Shown here: positions 43,825 through 51,900 of the stretch, piece after piece | Numbering within the stretch: the first letter of the stretch is position 1 | Layout of the letters: every line of letters starts with the position of its first letter | NCBI RefSeq assembly: GCF_003351025.1 | Contig: NZ_QPCG01000001.1 | Span: forward strand, 627,949 to 691,948 | DNA: 64,000 bases | Direction: 5' to 3' | DNA from: Mucilaginibacter endophyticus | GTDB taxonomy: Bacteria; Bacteroidota; Bacteroidia; Sphingobacteriales; Sphingobacteriaceae | The notes under the pieces: model-generated | Told to the model about the DNA's origin: nothing | Databases searched by the model: none | Seen by the model: the letters and a program-made list of their open reading frames with translations, nothing else | Position numbers and translations under genes: made by a program

Positions 43825-44109
43825 TTATTTATAGATTTCCCGGAACCAGTGATCAATGGCTTCCTGGTGTTTTCCGTAGCCCATGGTACCGAGGATTCCG
43901 GATACTTTTTCCGACATATCCTGCATCATCGGCCCCAGGTTGCTTAGTGTGCCGCTTTCATCTGAGCGGACCGTTTCATTGATGATATCGATCAGGCGTT
44001 TCCTTTCCTGGAGAAATATCAGCAACTGGCTTTTTACGCGTTCGTTTTGAAAGAGGTAACGCAACTCTTGTTGTGCTGAGCCGGATAATAAATCGATTCC
44101 GTGATCCAT
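43825..44109 (-). CDS. Small helical protein of the candidate peptide operon (94 aa)
   Basis: From ATG 44109 it encodes 94 residues; a TTG start at 44133 is possible but overlaps the hairpin upstream. The sequence is predicted largely helical and charged (S-A-Q-Q-E-L-R-Y-L-F-Q-N-E-R, Q-D-M-S-E-K-V-S-G-I-L), ends W-F-R-E-I-Y-K, and has no membrane helix. It lies between the small peptide gene (78 bases upstream) and the cupin-like genes (four bases downstream). A chaperone, recognition or immunity role is possible; nothing in the sequence decides. Confidence 0.55.
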   Translation of the reverse strand: MDHGIDLLSGSAQQELRYLFQNERVKSQLLIFLQERKRLIDIINETVRSDESGTLSNLGPMMQDMSEKVSGILGTMGYGKHQEAIDHWFREIYK

Positions 44110-44134
44110 ATGCGAAGTGTTGATTAGGTGCAAA

Positions 44135-44168
44135 CCCTGCCGCCGCCGGTTTCCCGGCGACAGGCGGG
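44135..44168 (-). promoter_or_regulatory. GC-rich hairpin between peptide gene and downstream genes
   Basis: On the minus strand CGCCGG-GAAA-CCGGCG forms a tight stem with a GAAA tetraloop, extended by GCC/GGC and CCC/GGG pairs with a small internal loop and one bulge. No T-run follows. Such a hairpin after a small first gene would give more peptide transcript than enzyme transcript. Confidence 0.55.
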
Positions 44169-44187
44169 CTGCTGTTAAAGCGTACGC

Positions 44188-44325
44188 TTAAGAGTTGATG
44201 ATCACTACGATCGCGACACTCGCGATGATCAGTGTAAGATTGGGAGATACGACTTCCAGTTCAGATGCCGGGGCGTTGACCGGTGTATCCAGGCCGGGTA
44301 AACGAAGTTCATGTTGTTTTTTCAT
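44188..44325 (-). CDS. 45-aa peptide with polar leader-like part and hydrophobic C-terminus (candidate RiPP precursor)
   Basis: ATG 44325 to TAA 44188. The first ~28 residues are polar and charged (M-K-K-Q-H-E-L-R-L-P-G-L-D-T-P-V-N-A-P-A, then S-E-L-E-V-V-S-P-N). The last 16 are almost wholly aliphatic (L-T-L-I-I-A-S-V-A-I-V-V-I-I-N-S). No Cys and no Gly-Gly. It is the first gene of a minus-strand operon with a 94-aa protein and two cupin-like/HEAT proteins, with a strong hairpin after it. This arrangement resembles precursor-plus-modifying-enzyme clusters. A small membrane protein or toxin with a C-terminal helix is the main alternative. Confidence 0.55.
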   Translation of the reverse strand: MKKQHELRLPGLDTPVNAPASELEVVSPNLTLIIASVAIVVIINS

Positions 44326-44567
44326 AGTAATTAAATTTGATTAAATAATTAATCGAAAATAGATGTTATTAAACCTGTAGGAAATAACCAAAGTTGGGGA
44401 TATGGCCGAACATGATGCCCTGGGGAAGGGCTGGCGTTTTCAACAGGCCGGGCAAACGGGGTTTAGGATAGCCAAAGAAAATTTGCATGTTTATTTTTCT
44501 ATCAGAAAAATGTTACATTAAGGTTCCCGATAATGATGAAATGGTATGGTAAATTAAACCAGGCGGC

Positions 44568-44700
44568 ATGGTCGTCCTCTTACAAAATGGCAGGGATGGC
44601 GCATATATCGAAATTTACAAACGTTACTGGGCATTACTCTACAACCTCTTGCGGCAAATGCTCCGGGACGACTACGAAACGATGGATGTCGTACGGGATA
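44568..44700 (+). pseudogene. Truncated ECF sigma factor (region 2 only)
   Basis: The frame starting ATG 44568 reads L-L-Q-N-G-R-D-G-A-Y-I-E-I-Y-K-R-Y-W-A-L-L-Y, then L-R-D-D-Y-E-T-M-D-V-V-R-D, a good sigma-70 region 2 start (compare A-F-x-x-I-Y-x-x-Y-W and E-D-x-V-x-D). After about 44700 the similarity stops and unrelated residues follow to a stop at 44765; regions 2.3 to 4 are missing. It is a broken gene, probably cut by recombination. Confidence 0.6.
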
Positions 44701-44890
44701 AATGCCATCAGTTGTTCTTTATCCATAGTATAAACAACACTTTCTTCATCAACTTTTACCATTAATAACTTATCTGCATAAGCTTTATCAACATATTGCA
44801 CGTCAAAATGCGTTGCATGATAAATAAGTTCGACTATGATAAGATTGGTTTGACGAAATACGGTGCTTGGAATATTAAACTTTTTTATTG
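44634..44890 (-). pseudogene. Minus-strand protein-like fragment without a start
   Basis: The minus strand is open from about 44893 down to a stop at 44634 and reads like genuine protein (for example L-I-Y-H-A-T-H-F-D-V-Q-Y-V-D-K-A-Y-A-D-K, then V-V-Y-T-M-D-K-E-Q-L-M-A-F). There is no ATG/GTG/TTG near its open end; the first Met is mid-frame. Below about 44700 it runs antisense to the sigma remnant, so only the upper part is probably real. Likely a leftover of another gene joined to the sigma remnant. Family not recognised. Confidence 0.3.
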
Positions 44891-44987
44891 TTCACTAACT
44901 GTCAATAATTGAACTAAAAAACTTATAAGTTTAGATTCGCTATCATACTAAATCAGATAGGAAATGATTGGGTATTTGTGTAGTAGC

Positions 44988-45032
44988 CATTACCAAAGGA
45001 AATTTGTTAAGCGCAAATTTCCTTTGGTAATG
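44988..45032. promoter_or_regulatory. 19-bp perfect inverted repeat upstream of the Crp/Fnr gene
   Basis: Two perfect 19-base arms (44988-45006 and 45014-45032, beginning CATTACCAAAGGAAA) flank a seven-base loop. It lies 46 bases before the regulator start. No T-run follows. It may be a 5' UTR hairpin, a terminator for leftward transcription, or a binding site. Confidence 0.5.
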
Positions 45033-45078
45033 CCTGTAAGGATCTCATAGGCAAATAGTTGTTTTTAATAATCTTCTT

Positions 45079-45648
45079 ATGGAAAAGCTCATAGACAAGC
45101 TCAGGCAGATCATTCACATTTCGGATGATGAGGCGTATCTGATCAAACAGATCTTCAGTGCAAGGAGCATCAAAAAGGGAGATTTTTTTTTACGGGAGGG
45201 ACAGGTATGCCGTTCGGTAGCCCTCATAGAGAAAGGCTTGGTCAGATATTATATTAACGAGGACGGCAATGAGGGTACTTACTATTTTGGCAGGGAGGGG
45301 GATTTTGTTTGCGATTACGAGAGCTTCCTTCCGCAGGCACCATCCAACAAGAATATCCAGGCATTGGAGGATACTTTATTTTACGTTATTAGCTATGACG
45401 GCCTGCAGCAAATTTATCGTGAAGTGGGGGAAGGCGAGCGCCTGGGCAGACTTGGTATCGAACAGGTTTTTGTCAGTGTGCTGCAGCAGCTATCATCTTT
45501 TTATAAAGACTCGCCTGAAATACGTTATCAGCGTTTTCTCAAAACATTTGCCGACATTAACCAGCGTGTACCACAATACTACATCGCCTCTTACGTGGGC
45601 ATCAAACCCCAATCTTTATCCCGGATACGGAAAAGAGCGGCCCTATAG
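45079..45648 (+). CDS. Crp/Fnr-family transcriptional regulator
   Basis: 189-aa cytoplasmic regulator. Cyclic-nucleotide-binding-like beta-roll about residues 20-120 (G-D-F-F-L-R-E-G-Q-V-C-R, G-L-V-R-Y-Y-I-N-E-D-G-N-E, G-D-F-V-C-D-Y-E-S-F). The short C-terminal DNA-binding end Y-I-A-S-Y-V-G-I-K-P-Q-S-L-S-R-I-R is the usual Bacteroidota form of this family. The phosphate-cassette residues of true cAMP receptors are not evident, so the ligand is unknown. It lies 72 bases before two membrane protein genes on the same strand, which it may control. Confidence 0.9.
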   Translation: MEKLIDKLRQIIHISDDEAYLIKQIFSARSIKKGDFFLREGQVCRSVALIEKGLVRYYINEDGNEGTYYFGREGDFVCDYESFLPQAPSNKNIQALEDTLFYVISYDGLQQIYREVGEGERLGRLGIEQVFVSVLQQLSSFYKDSPEIRYQRFLKTFADINQRVPQYYIASYVGIKPQSLSRIRKRAAL

Positions 45649-45720
45649 CATTTATTAACCTGGGTGAATGCATAAAAAATTGGATGGGGCGAAATTTGCT
45701 TAAACGAATCAATAAAGCAA

Positions 45721-46134
45721 ATGAAAACTCAAACTATCAATTCCTGGGGCCCGCGCTCGGCCTCTTACTGGCTCACTGCTGCAGTAGTTGCAGGTATTAT
45801 TTTCCTCGGCCTGCGGTTTATACTTGCGCCTGAAGTGGGTGCCGAAGCATTCGGCATCCCATTAGTACATACTAAGGAAGCTTTGGCTTATGGATGGATC
45901 AAGGGCATCCGGGACATCTTTTCCGGCATCGTAGTGCTCATTTTTCTTCTTGCACGTAACCCCAGAGCTACTGCTTTTACATTCTGCGCGGCGGTCATTA
46001 TCCCCGTATCTGATTGTATCACTGTTCTGGCAGTAAATGGTCCGAAAGACCTAACTCATTTACTGATCCACGGTATTACAGCAATATATATGGCGGTTAC
46101 AGCCGTCTTTTTATTCAAAGCAAAATCTAACTAA
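45721..46134 (+). CDS. DUF4267-type integral membrane protein
   Basis: 137 aa with four predicted membrane helices (about residues 15-33, 62-80, 85-103, 110-132). The pattern A-x-x-F-G-I-P after helix 1, then A-Y-G-W-I-K-G-I-R-D-I-F-S-G and later H-x-L-I-H matches what I know of DUF4267 proteins. Function unknown. The gene overlaps no other and ends three bases before the next membrane protein gene, so the two are cotranscribed, very likely with the Crp/Fnr gene as neighbour regulator. Confidence 0.75.
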   Translation: MKTQTINSWGPRSASYWLTAAVVAGIIFLGLRFILAPEVGAEAFGIPLVHTKEALAYGWIKGIRDIFSGIVVLIFLLARNPRATAFTFCAAVIIPVSDCITVLAVNGPKDLTHLLIHGITAIYMAVTAVFLFKAKSN

Positions 46135-46137
46135 GTC

Positions 46138-46605
46138 ATGAACACTTCCTTATTACATGTTTTCAACGGTTTAGCGATAGTCACCACCGCCGTAGTCTTC
46201 GGAACCGATGTGTTTTTTGCCTTGGTCGGCAAAAAGGCCGCTGCTAAAAGTAAAGATGCATCCGTAGCCGATGTAATGGGCCATTTTCATGAAGTGGCAG
46301 ATGCCCGAATGCCATTAGTCGGCGTTGCAGCAATCCTGAGCACCTTATTGCAGGTAATGGTTGCCGGTTTACATACTTTCCAGGGGCAATTAGCCGCGAT
46401 ATCATTAGCTGCCCTGCTAACGCATCTTGCTATATACTTTACCATTGCCAGGCCTGTTAATAATATTATGGTTGATGCTGTAAAATTCGGCAGGATAGTA
46501 AATAATATCAGAGAATTACAGCAACGCTGGGACCGGGTGATCGGCTTGCGGGCGGCACTACTCTTTATAGCCATCGCCGGTCTTGTTGTGGTCAATTATT
46601 ACTGA
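46138..46605 (+). CDS. DUF1772-like (anthrone-oxygenase-type fold) membrane protein
   Basis: 155 aa with four predicted helices (about residues 8-30, 58-78, 82-104, 133-152). The segment N-N-I-R-E-L-Q-Q-R-W-D-R-V-I-G-L-R-A-A-L-L matches the Q-R-W-D/x-R-x-H/G-x-x-R C-terminal signature of DUF1772 proteins. No catalytic evidence. It starts three bases after the DUF4267 gene; such small-membrane-protein pairs next to a Crp or HTH regulator are common in Bacteroidota. A bidirectional terminator follows. Confidence 0.65.
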   Translation: MNTSLLHVFNGLAIVTTAVVFGTDVFFALVGKKAAAKSKDASVADVMGHFHEVADARMPLVGVAAILSTLLQVMVAGLHTFQGQLAAISLAALLTHLAIYFTIARPVNNIMVDAVKFGRIVNNIRELQQRWDRVIGLRAALLFIAIAGLVVVNYY

Positions 46606-46956
46606 AGCGTGTTTTATATTTTTAACTTCGGAACTATCCTTCATGGAGTGATTAAATATTTCTTTTTATTAAAGTTCTGTTGACATTTTGCGCTTTTAAT
46701 TGCACAAAAAGCCTCGTAGTTTATCTAAGAGGCTTTTTGTGTTGCCTAAACGGGCTGTTAATACTTGTAAGTTAATTGAATGGATTGATATTTGGGCTAA
46801 TTTACCCGTTCTGTGTCTTGATTTGAAGTTTTGAAGGTGTATTTGTGGAGCGAGCGAAAATACAAGCCTTAACAAATTGATAATACTACCTAAACCATGA
46901 ATGCATAAACAGCGCCCAACTTTGTGGCCGAATTGCTTCCCCACAATTCAAAGGTG
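46606..46956. other. Intergenic region before the fourth fecI gene
   Basis: 350 bases with no gene. It holds a strong bidirectional terminator at its left and, at 46917-46924, CAACTTTG, a near match to the TAnnTTTG -7 box, 32 bases before the ATG of the sigma gene. Confidence 0.5.
46704..46740. terminator. Bidirectional intrinsic terminator
   Basis: ACAAAAAGCCTC and GAGGCTTTTTGT are perfectly complementary around a 13-base loop, with an A-tract on the left arm and a T-tract on the right arm. Confidence 0.8.
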
Positions 46957-47592
46957 ATGTTCAGTTACGGAAAGTCCGGTATAGCGTTAAGAATACATTG
47001 GGACACTTTCATTACGGAAGGGGATGATGACGACTTTTATAAGCTTTATTGTCATTATCATGATTACCTGATTTATCTGGGTAACCTTAAGGGGGCAACA
47101 CTTGATAAATCAAAAGATTGCATCAATGATCTTTTCCTTTACGTATTCGAAAACCGGATACGGCTGCAACACATTCAGAACCATCATAACTACCTGGTAA
47201 CAGCCTTTTTGCGTAATCTATTCCGTAAACCACGCTTTAGTGCAGAAGAGGGCCTGGAATTGCAGGACCTGCCGGAAATGCCGGCTTACCCTTCCGCAGA
47301 AGCTGAATATATTCAGCGGACAAGCCGGGAACAAGCTATAGAGGTATTGGATGGGTATATCAATCAATTATCTGATAGCCAAACAAAAATTGTATACCAA
47401 AAATTTTATCTCGGCCTTACCTATGAAGAAATAGCGTTGGTGAACGAAATTTCAATAAAAACGGCATATAATACCATATTTAACGCTGTTGAGAAGCTCA
47501 GAAAGTTGATCGGTCCTGAATATGCGAGTGTGCTTTCTGCGGCAATTTCCCTTTTTAGTCTTCTTTTTTTAATTTTTTTAAAAAAAGCATAG
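46957..47592 (+). CDS. ECF RNA polymerase sigma factor, FecI type (PHP locus)
   Basis: FecI-type sigma factor, 211 aa from ATG 46957. The frame is open to a GTG at 46924, but that codon lies in the -7-like box, and AAAGG lies just before the ATG. Region 2 is diverged (F-Y-K-L-Y-C-H-Y-H-D-Y, K-D-C-I-N-D-L-F-L-Y-V-F). Region 4 is clear: L-S-D-S-Q-T-K-I-V-Y and the helix-turn-helix L-T-Y-E-E-I-A-L-V-N-E-I-S-I-K-T-A-Y. A hydrophobic tail (S-L-F-S-L-L-F-L-I-F-L) ends the protein. Next to a fecR gene 45 bases downstream. Confidence 0.88.
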   Translation: MFSYGKSGIALRIHWDTFITEGDDDDFYKLYCHYHDYLIYLGNLKGATLDKSKDCINDLFLYVFENRIRLQHIQNHHNYLVTAFLRNLFRKPRFSAEEGLELQDLPEMPAYPSAEAEYIQRTSREQAIEVLDGYINQLSDSQTKIVYQKFYLGLTYEEIALVNEISIKTAYNTIFNAVEKLRKLIGPEYASVLSAAISLFSLLFLIFLKKA

Positions 47593-47637
47593 GTAAAATT
47601 TAAGGCTTCCTGCTCTATTGTCCAAAGCTTACCATAA

Positions 47638-48831
47638 ATGTTGGACAAAGATCTTGCGCATTTACTACATGAGGAGAGTTTCCTGAACTATTGTTTCGGA
47701 CGGAACGACGATGATGTCAGATACTGGAACAAATGGTTAGCAGACCATCCTGAAGATGCGATGCGGATGGAAGAGCTCAGGAGGACTGTCATTTTGCTGG
47801 GTGATGTATCGCATAAACGTTTGCGCGATACCCATTTTGAGGAGCTTCAGCAAAAAATAGCCGGATCAACCATAATTCCTTTAATAGCAAAGAGGAAGAG
47901 AACGATATGGAAACCAATAATAGCAGCAGCGTCTGTAGTTATAGTGATGTCTGCCATAGCAGTGCTTTTTCACTCAACCTCAAAACCTGATAAAAATAAT
48001 ATCGTCGCTCAAAAAAATGATATCAGGCCTGGTAGTAATAAGGCAGTTCTCACACTGGCCAATGGTCAAAAAATCACTTTAACTGATTCCGTTAACGGGC
48101 AAATTGCTGTGCAAGCTAACGTGAAAATAGCTAAAACGGCTAAAGGTCAGATAGCTTATGAATTGCCGGGCGGGGCAGCTCACGATGATCTTGCCCCCGG
48201 ATACAATACTATAGAAGCCCCTACCGGCGGACAATGGCAGGTTATCCTGCCCGATCAATCAAGGGTTTGGTTGAACGCTAAATCAAGCCTAACCTATCCA
48301 ACCTATTTTACCGGTAACGAACGGAAAGTTGAGCTTAAGGGGGAGGCCTATTTTGAGGTTGCCCATAACGCACAAATGCCTTTTAAAGTAAGCAGCAGAG
48401 GGCAGACGGTTGAAGTGCTTGGAACACATTTCGATATTATGGCTTATGATGATGATATTATTATGAGAACTACACTGCTGGAAGGCTCGGTAAAAATCTC
48501 AAATAATGGCCATTCGCACATACTAATCCCCGGCGAACAGGCGCAGGTAAGCGATGCGGGCACAAAAGTGACTAATGAAATTGATCTGGAAGATGTGATG
48601 GCCTGGAAGAACGGCTATTTTAAATTCAATGACAACCTGGAAAATGTAATGCGGAAAATTTCCAGGTGGTATAACATTGAAGTGAAGTACGCCAACAATG
48701 TGGATCCGTCTTTACGTTTTGGCGGAAAGATCTCCCGCTACAGGAACCTGTCTTCGGCCTTGAAAATTATGGAGTTAACCGGAAATGTTCACTTTAAAGT
48801 AGAAGGAAGGAGGGTGACCGTTATGCAATAA
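47638..48831 (+). CDS. FecR-family anti-sigma factor (PHP locus)
   Basis: 397-aa FecR-like transducer, longer than the other three. Cytoplasmic region to about residue 90, membrane helix (about 94-111, P-I-I-A-A-A-S-V-V-I-V-M-S-A), an additional ~80-residue periplasmic segment including A-P-T-G-G-Q-W-Q-V-I-L-P-D, the FecR domain (about 185-290, L-K-G-E-A-Y-F-E-V) and the DUF4974-like end (D-V-M-A-W-K-N-G-Y-F-K-F). The longer type is the common one with carbohydrate-type SusCD systems. It precedes an STN-containing SusC gene. Confidence 0.9.
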   Translation: MLDKDLAHLLHEESFLNYCFGRNDDDVRYWNKWLADHPEDAMRMEELRRTVILLGDVSHKRLRDTHFEELQQKIAGSTIIPLIAKRKRTIWKPIIAAASVVIVMSAIAVLFHSTSKPDKNNIVAQKNDIRPGSNKAVLTLANGQKITLTDSVNGQIAVQANVKIAKTAKGQIAYELPGGAAHDDLAPGYNTIEAPTGGQWQVILPDQSRVWLNAKSSLTYPTYFTGNERKVELKGEAYFEVAHNAQMPFKVSSRGQTVEVLGTHFDIMAYDDDIIMRTTLLEGSVKISNNGHSHILIPGEQAQVSDAGTKVTNEIDLEDVMAWKNGYFKFNDNLENVMRKISRWYNIEVKYANNVDPSLRFGGKISRYRNLSSALKIMELTGNVHFKVEGRRVTVMQ

Positions 48832-48862
48832 TCCTAATTAGCAAACGGTAGCTCAAAAAAAA

Positions 48863-48890
48863 GCCAGAGGTGCTTGGAACCACCGCTGGC
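48863..48890 (+). promoter_or_regulatory. Hairpin in the fecR-susC gap (fourth locus)
   Basis: GCCAG pairs with CTGGC and, past one mismatch, GGTG pairs with CACC around an eight-base loop; GGTAG and CTACC further out can extend it. Position matches the hairpins of the other three fecR-receptor gaps. Confidence 0.5.
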
Positions 48891-48971
48891 AAATGCTTGG
48901 GCCTACCGTCCGTCTCAACGGGAAAAAAATAATACGACGAATAATATTTTTTGAATAAACCCTAATAACAA

Positions 48972-51900
48972 ATGTATAAAACTTTTTTACAAGTCGCACG
49001 CGGTATTTCTTACCATGTCTTAAAAAAATGCCTGTTAATTATGAAACTCAGTATCATCATACTAACATTGGCCATCGTTCAGGTAAGCGCAAGTACTTAT
49101 GCTCAGAGGATTACGCTTAACAGAAGCAAAGCATCTTTGATACAAGTATTTGATGATATTCGTAATCAAAGCGGTTATGATTTCTTTTATAACCTGAAGC
49201 TAATTAAAAACGCCAGGCCGGTTACTGTTAATTTAAAGAATGCCGAACTGGATGAGGCTCTTGCAGAGATCTTCGACGGTCAGCCCTTAACGTACACCAT
49301 TACAAGGGAAGACAAAGCCATTGTGGTTAAAGAACGGAAAACACCACTTCCGCCACGTAAAATCACCGGTAAAGTAACCGATGAAAAGGGTGTCCCGCTG
49401 GTTGGGGTTATTGTAAAGGGGAAGTCATTCAACGCGGCATCTTCAACCGATAAAGATGGATATTTTGCAATCACCGTGCCTGATGAAAGCGCGGTGCTGG
49501 TGTTTTCATACGTAGGATACAAAACTATTGAAATACCTGCCGATCACAATAACCTCACTATTACCTTAACGGAAGATGTTTCGGCACTTAACGAAGTGGT
49601 TGTTGTGGGTTACGGCACACAGAAACGTACCGACCTTACCGGTGCGCTGAGTTCTGTATCTAATGATAAGATTGTAGCTACGCACTTCAATAACGCAGTG
49701 CAGGCGCTGGCCGGTCAGCTACCGGGTGTAGACATCGTAACAAATAGTACTAAGCCTGGTGGAGGTTTCGATATCTCCATCCGCGGACAAAACACCATTA
49801 AATCGGGTACAGACTTAAGTGCCATTAATCCACCGCTTTATGTGTTAGATGGAATCTATGTTAATTCTATCAATGACATTTCACCAACCGATATTGAGCG
49901 GATCGACGTATTGAAGGATGCTTCTTCAACGGCTATTTATGGTTCGCGCGGTGCAAATGGTGTAATCATTGTTACTACTAAAAAAGGAAAGCAAGGCAAA
50001 AATACTGTAGAATATACAGGCTCAGGCTCGATAAGCAATGCCATGAACCTGCCCCACTTCACCAATGCAGATGAATGGGTACAATATCGTATAGACCGTA
50101 GCAAAGGACAAAACTATACTAACCCTAACTACCAACCCGACCTGCAGCAGTTGCTGGGTCAGGCGGCATACAGTAACTATAAAGCAGGCAAATCTATCAG
50201 CTGGCCGGATCAGATCCTGAAAACGGCCTACTCGCAATCGCATGCATTGAGCGTGAATGGAAGTGCAGAAAAGCTTACTTACAGTCTGGGCGCAGCAATC
50301 AATTCGGAAAATGGCGAAATCAGTGGCGACGGTTATACCCGTTATAACCTGAATGCATCGCTAAATAAGCAGATTAACAAAACATTTAAAATCGGGACTA
50401 CCATCTATACGGCTTACGAAATTACTAAGCAAGCCAGCCCCGAAACCTTCCGTACCATCTATCGCCTCAATCCGCTGTCTGATAAGTATAATGCCGATGG
50501 GTCGCTTAAATTCTATCCGGATGGAATAACAACCATTACCAATCCCTTTATAGAAGAAAAGAACAGGCATACGCAAACCAACAACACACATACTTTTGGA
50601 AACGTGTACCTTGAGGTGAAACCGCTGAGCTGGCTGAAGTTTACCACCACCTTTGCTCCAGATATCACGCATACTGAATATGGGTCATACATCGGGTCGA
50701 TGACAAAAACCGGTGCAGGTGCGCTGGCCAACAGCAGTGCCCAATACCAGGCAGGACGCACAGTAAAATATACCTGGGACAACTTGTTGCAAGCCGATAA
50801 AACCTGGGGCGATCATACTGTAAATTTCCTTTTGGGATCGTCTTATTATAAATCATCCATCATGAATTCGGCCGAGGCGGCAAGAGCATTCCCTACCGAT
50901 GCTTATGATTGGTATAACCTGGGGGCCGGAACAATGTCTTCCATGTCTACCGGCTATATACAAGAGCAGTTGGATTCGTATTTTGGACGTCTGAACTACG
51001 ACTATAAGGGACGTTACCTCTTAACCGCTACAGGGCGTACAGACGGTAGCTCTAAACTTGCGGAAGGACATAAATGGGCATTCTTCCCCTCAGCAGCCGC
51101 TGCCTGGAGAATTTCTGAAGAGGAGTTTTTGAAAGACAAAACCCCGCTTTCTAATTTGAAATTGCGCTTTAGCTATGGTGTATCGGGCAATAATGGCGTG
51201 TCGCCTTATAGCAGTTATCCAACAGTAGCTAATGCCAGGTACCTTTTTGGTACTTCAAATGTGGTTAACACATCGTCTATAACGCGCTTTGCAAATAAAA
51301 ACCTGACGTGGGAGCGTACTAACGAGTTTAACCTTGGTTTAGACTTTGAACTCTTCAAAGGAAGGATCGGCGGAACGATCGACATATACAACCGCCGCAC
51401 CAACGGCGTTATCATGAACAGGGTGATGTCTGTACTTAACGGGTTTACCAGCCTGACAGATAATGTGGGCTCGGTTAACAACAAGGGTATTGAAATTGCC
51501 CTAAACACGGTCAATATTAGAACCGATAACTTCTCATGGAATACATCGCTCAACTTTGCGTCCAATAGCAACAAAATCGTAAGCCTATCAGATGGTTCAC
51601 AACGCGATGAGGCCAATGGTTGGTTTGTGGGGCAACCCGTGGGGGTTGTATGGACCTATGACCAGGTTGGTTATTGGGGCGAAAACGAGGCTGCGGAAGC
51701 GAAGAAATACGGACTGGCACCAGGTAGTATTAAAGTGCGTGATATTGATAACAGCGGTACCATAAACAATGCCGACAAGGTATTTAAAGGATCACTTTTC
51801 CCTAAATGGACAGGAGGTATCACCAATACTTTTACTTATAAAAATGTTGACTTAGCATTTACGGTGACCACACGCCAGGGACAATATTCATATTCGCAGT

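Larger units (their letters stand above)
44326..45078. other. Scarred intergenic region between the peptide operon and the Crp/Fnr gene
   Basis: About 750 bases with no intact gene. It includes the upstream region of the peptide operon (AT-rich at 44330-44360), a truncated ECF sigma gene on the plus strand, an overlapping minus-strand protein-like fragment, and a long perfect hairpin close to the Crp/Fnr start. Confidence 0.55.

Noticed and set aside
42038..44325. Link between the candidate peptide operon and the LanB genes at the left edge
   Set aside because: They lie about 40 kb apart with four unrelated operons between, and the peptide has no Cys for lanthionine rings; no evidence for a shared pathway.
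44533..44733. 66-codon plus-strand open frame overlapping the sigma remnant
   Set aside because: The +2 frame at 44568 carries the sigma region 2 similarity; this one has none.
45269..45658. 129-codon plus-strand open frame inside the Crp/Fnr gene
   Set aside because: Alternative-frame shadow of an intact regulator.
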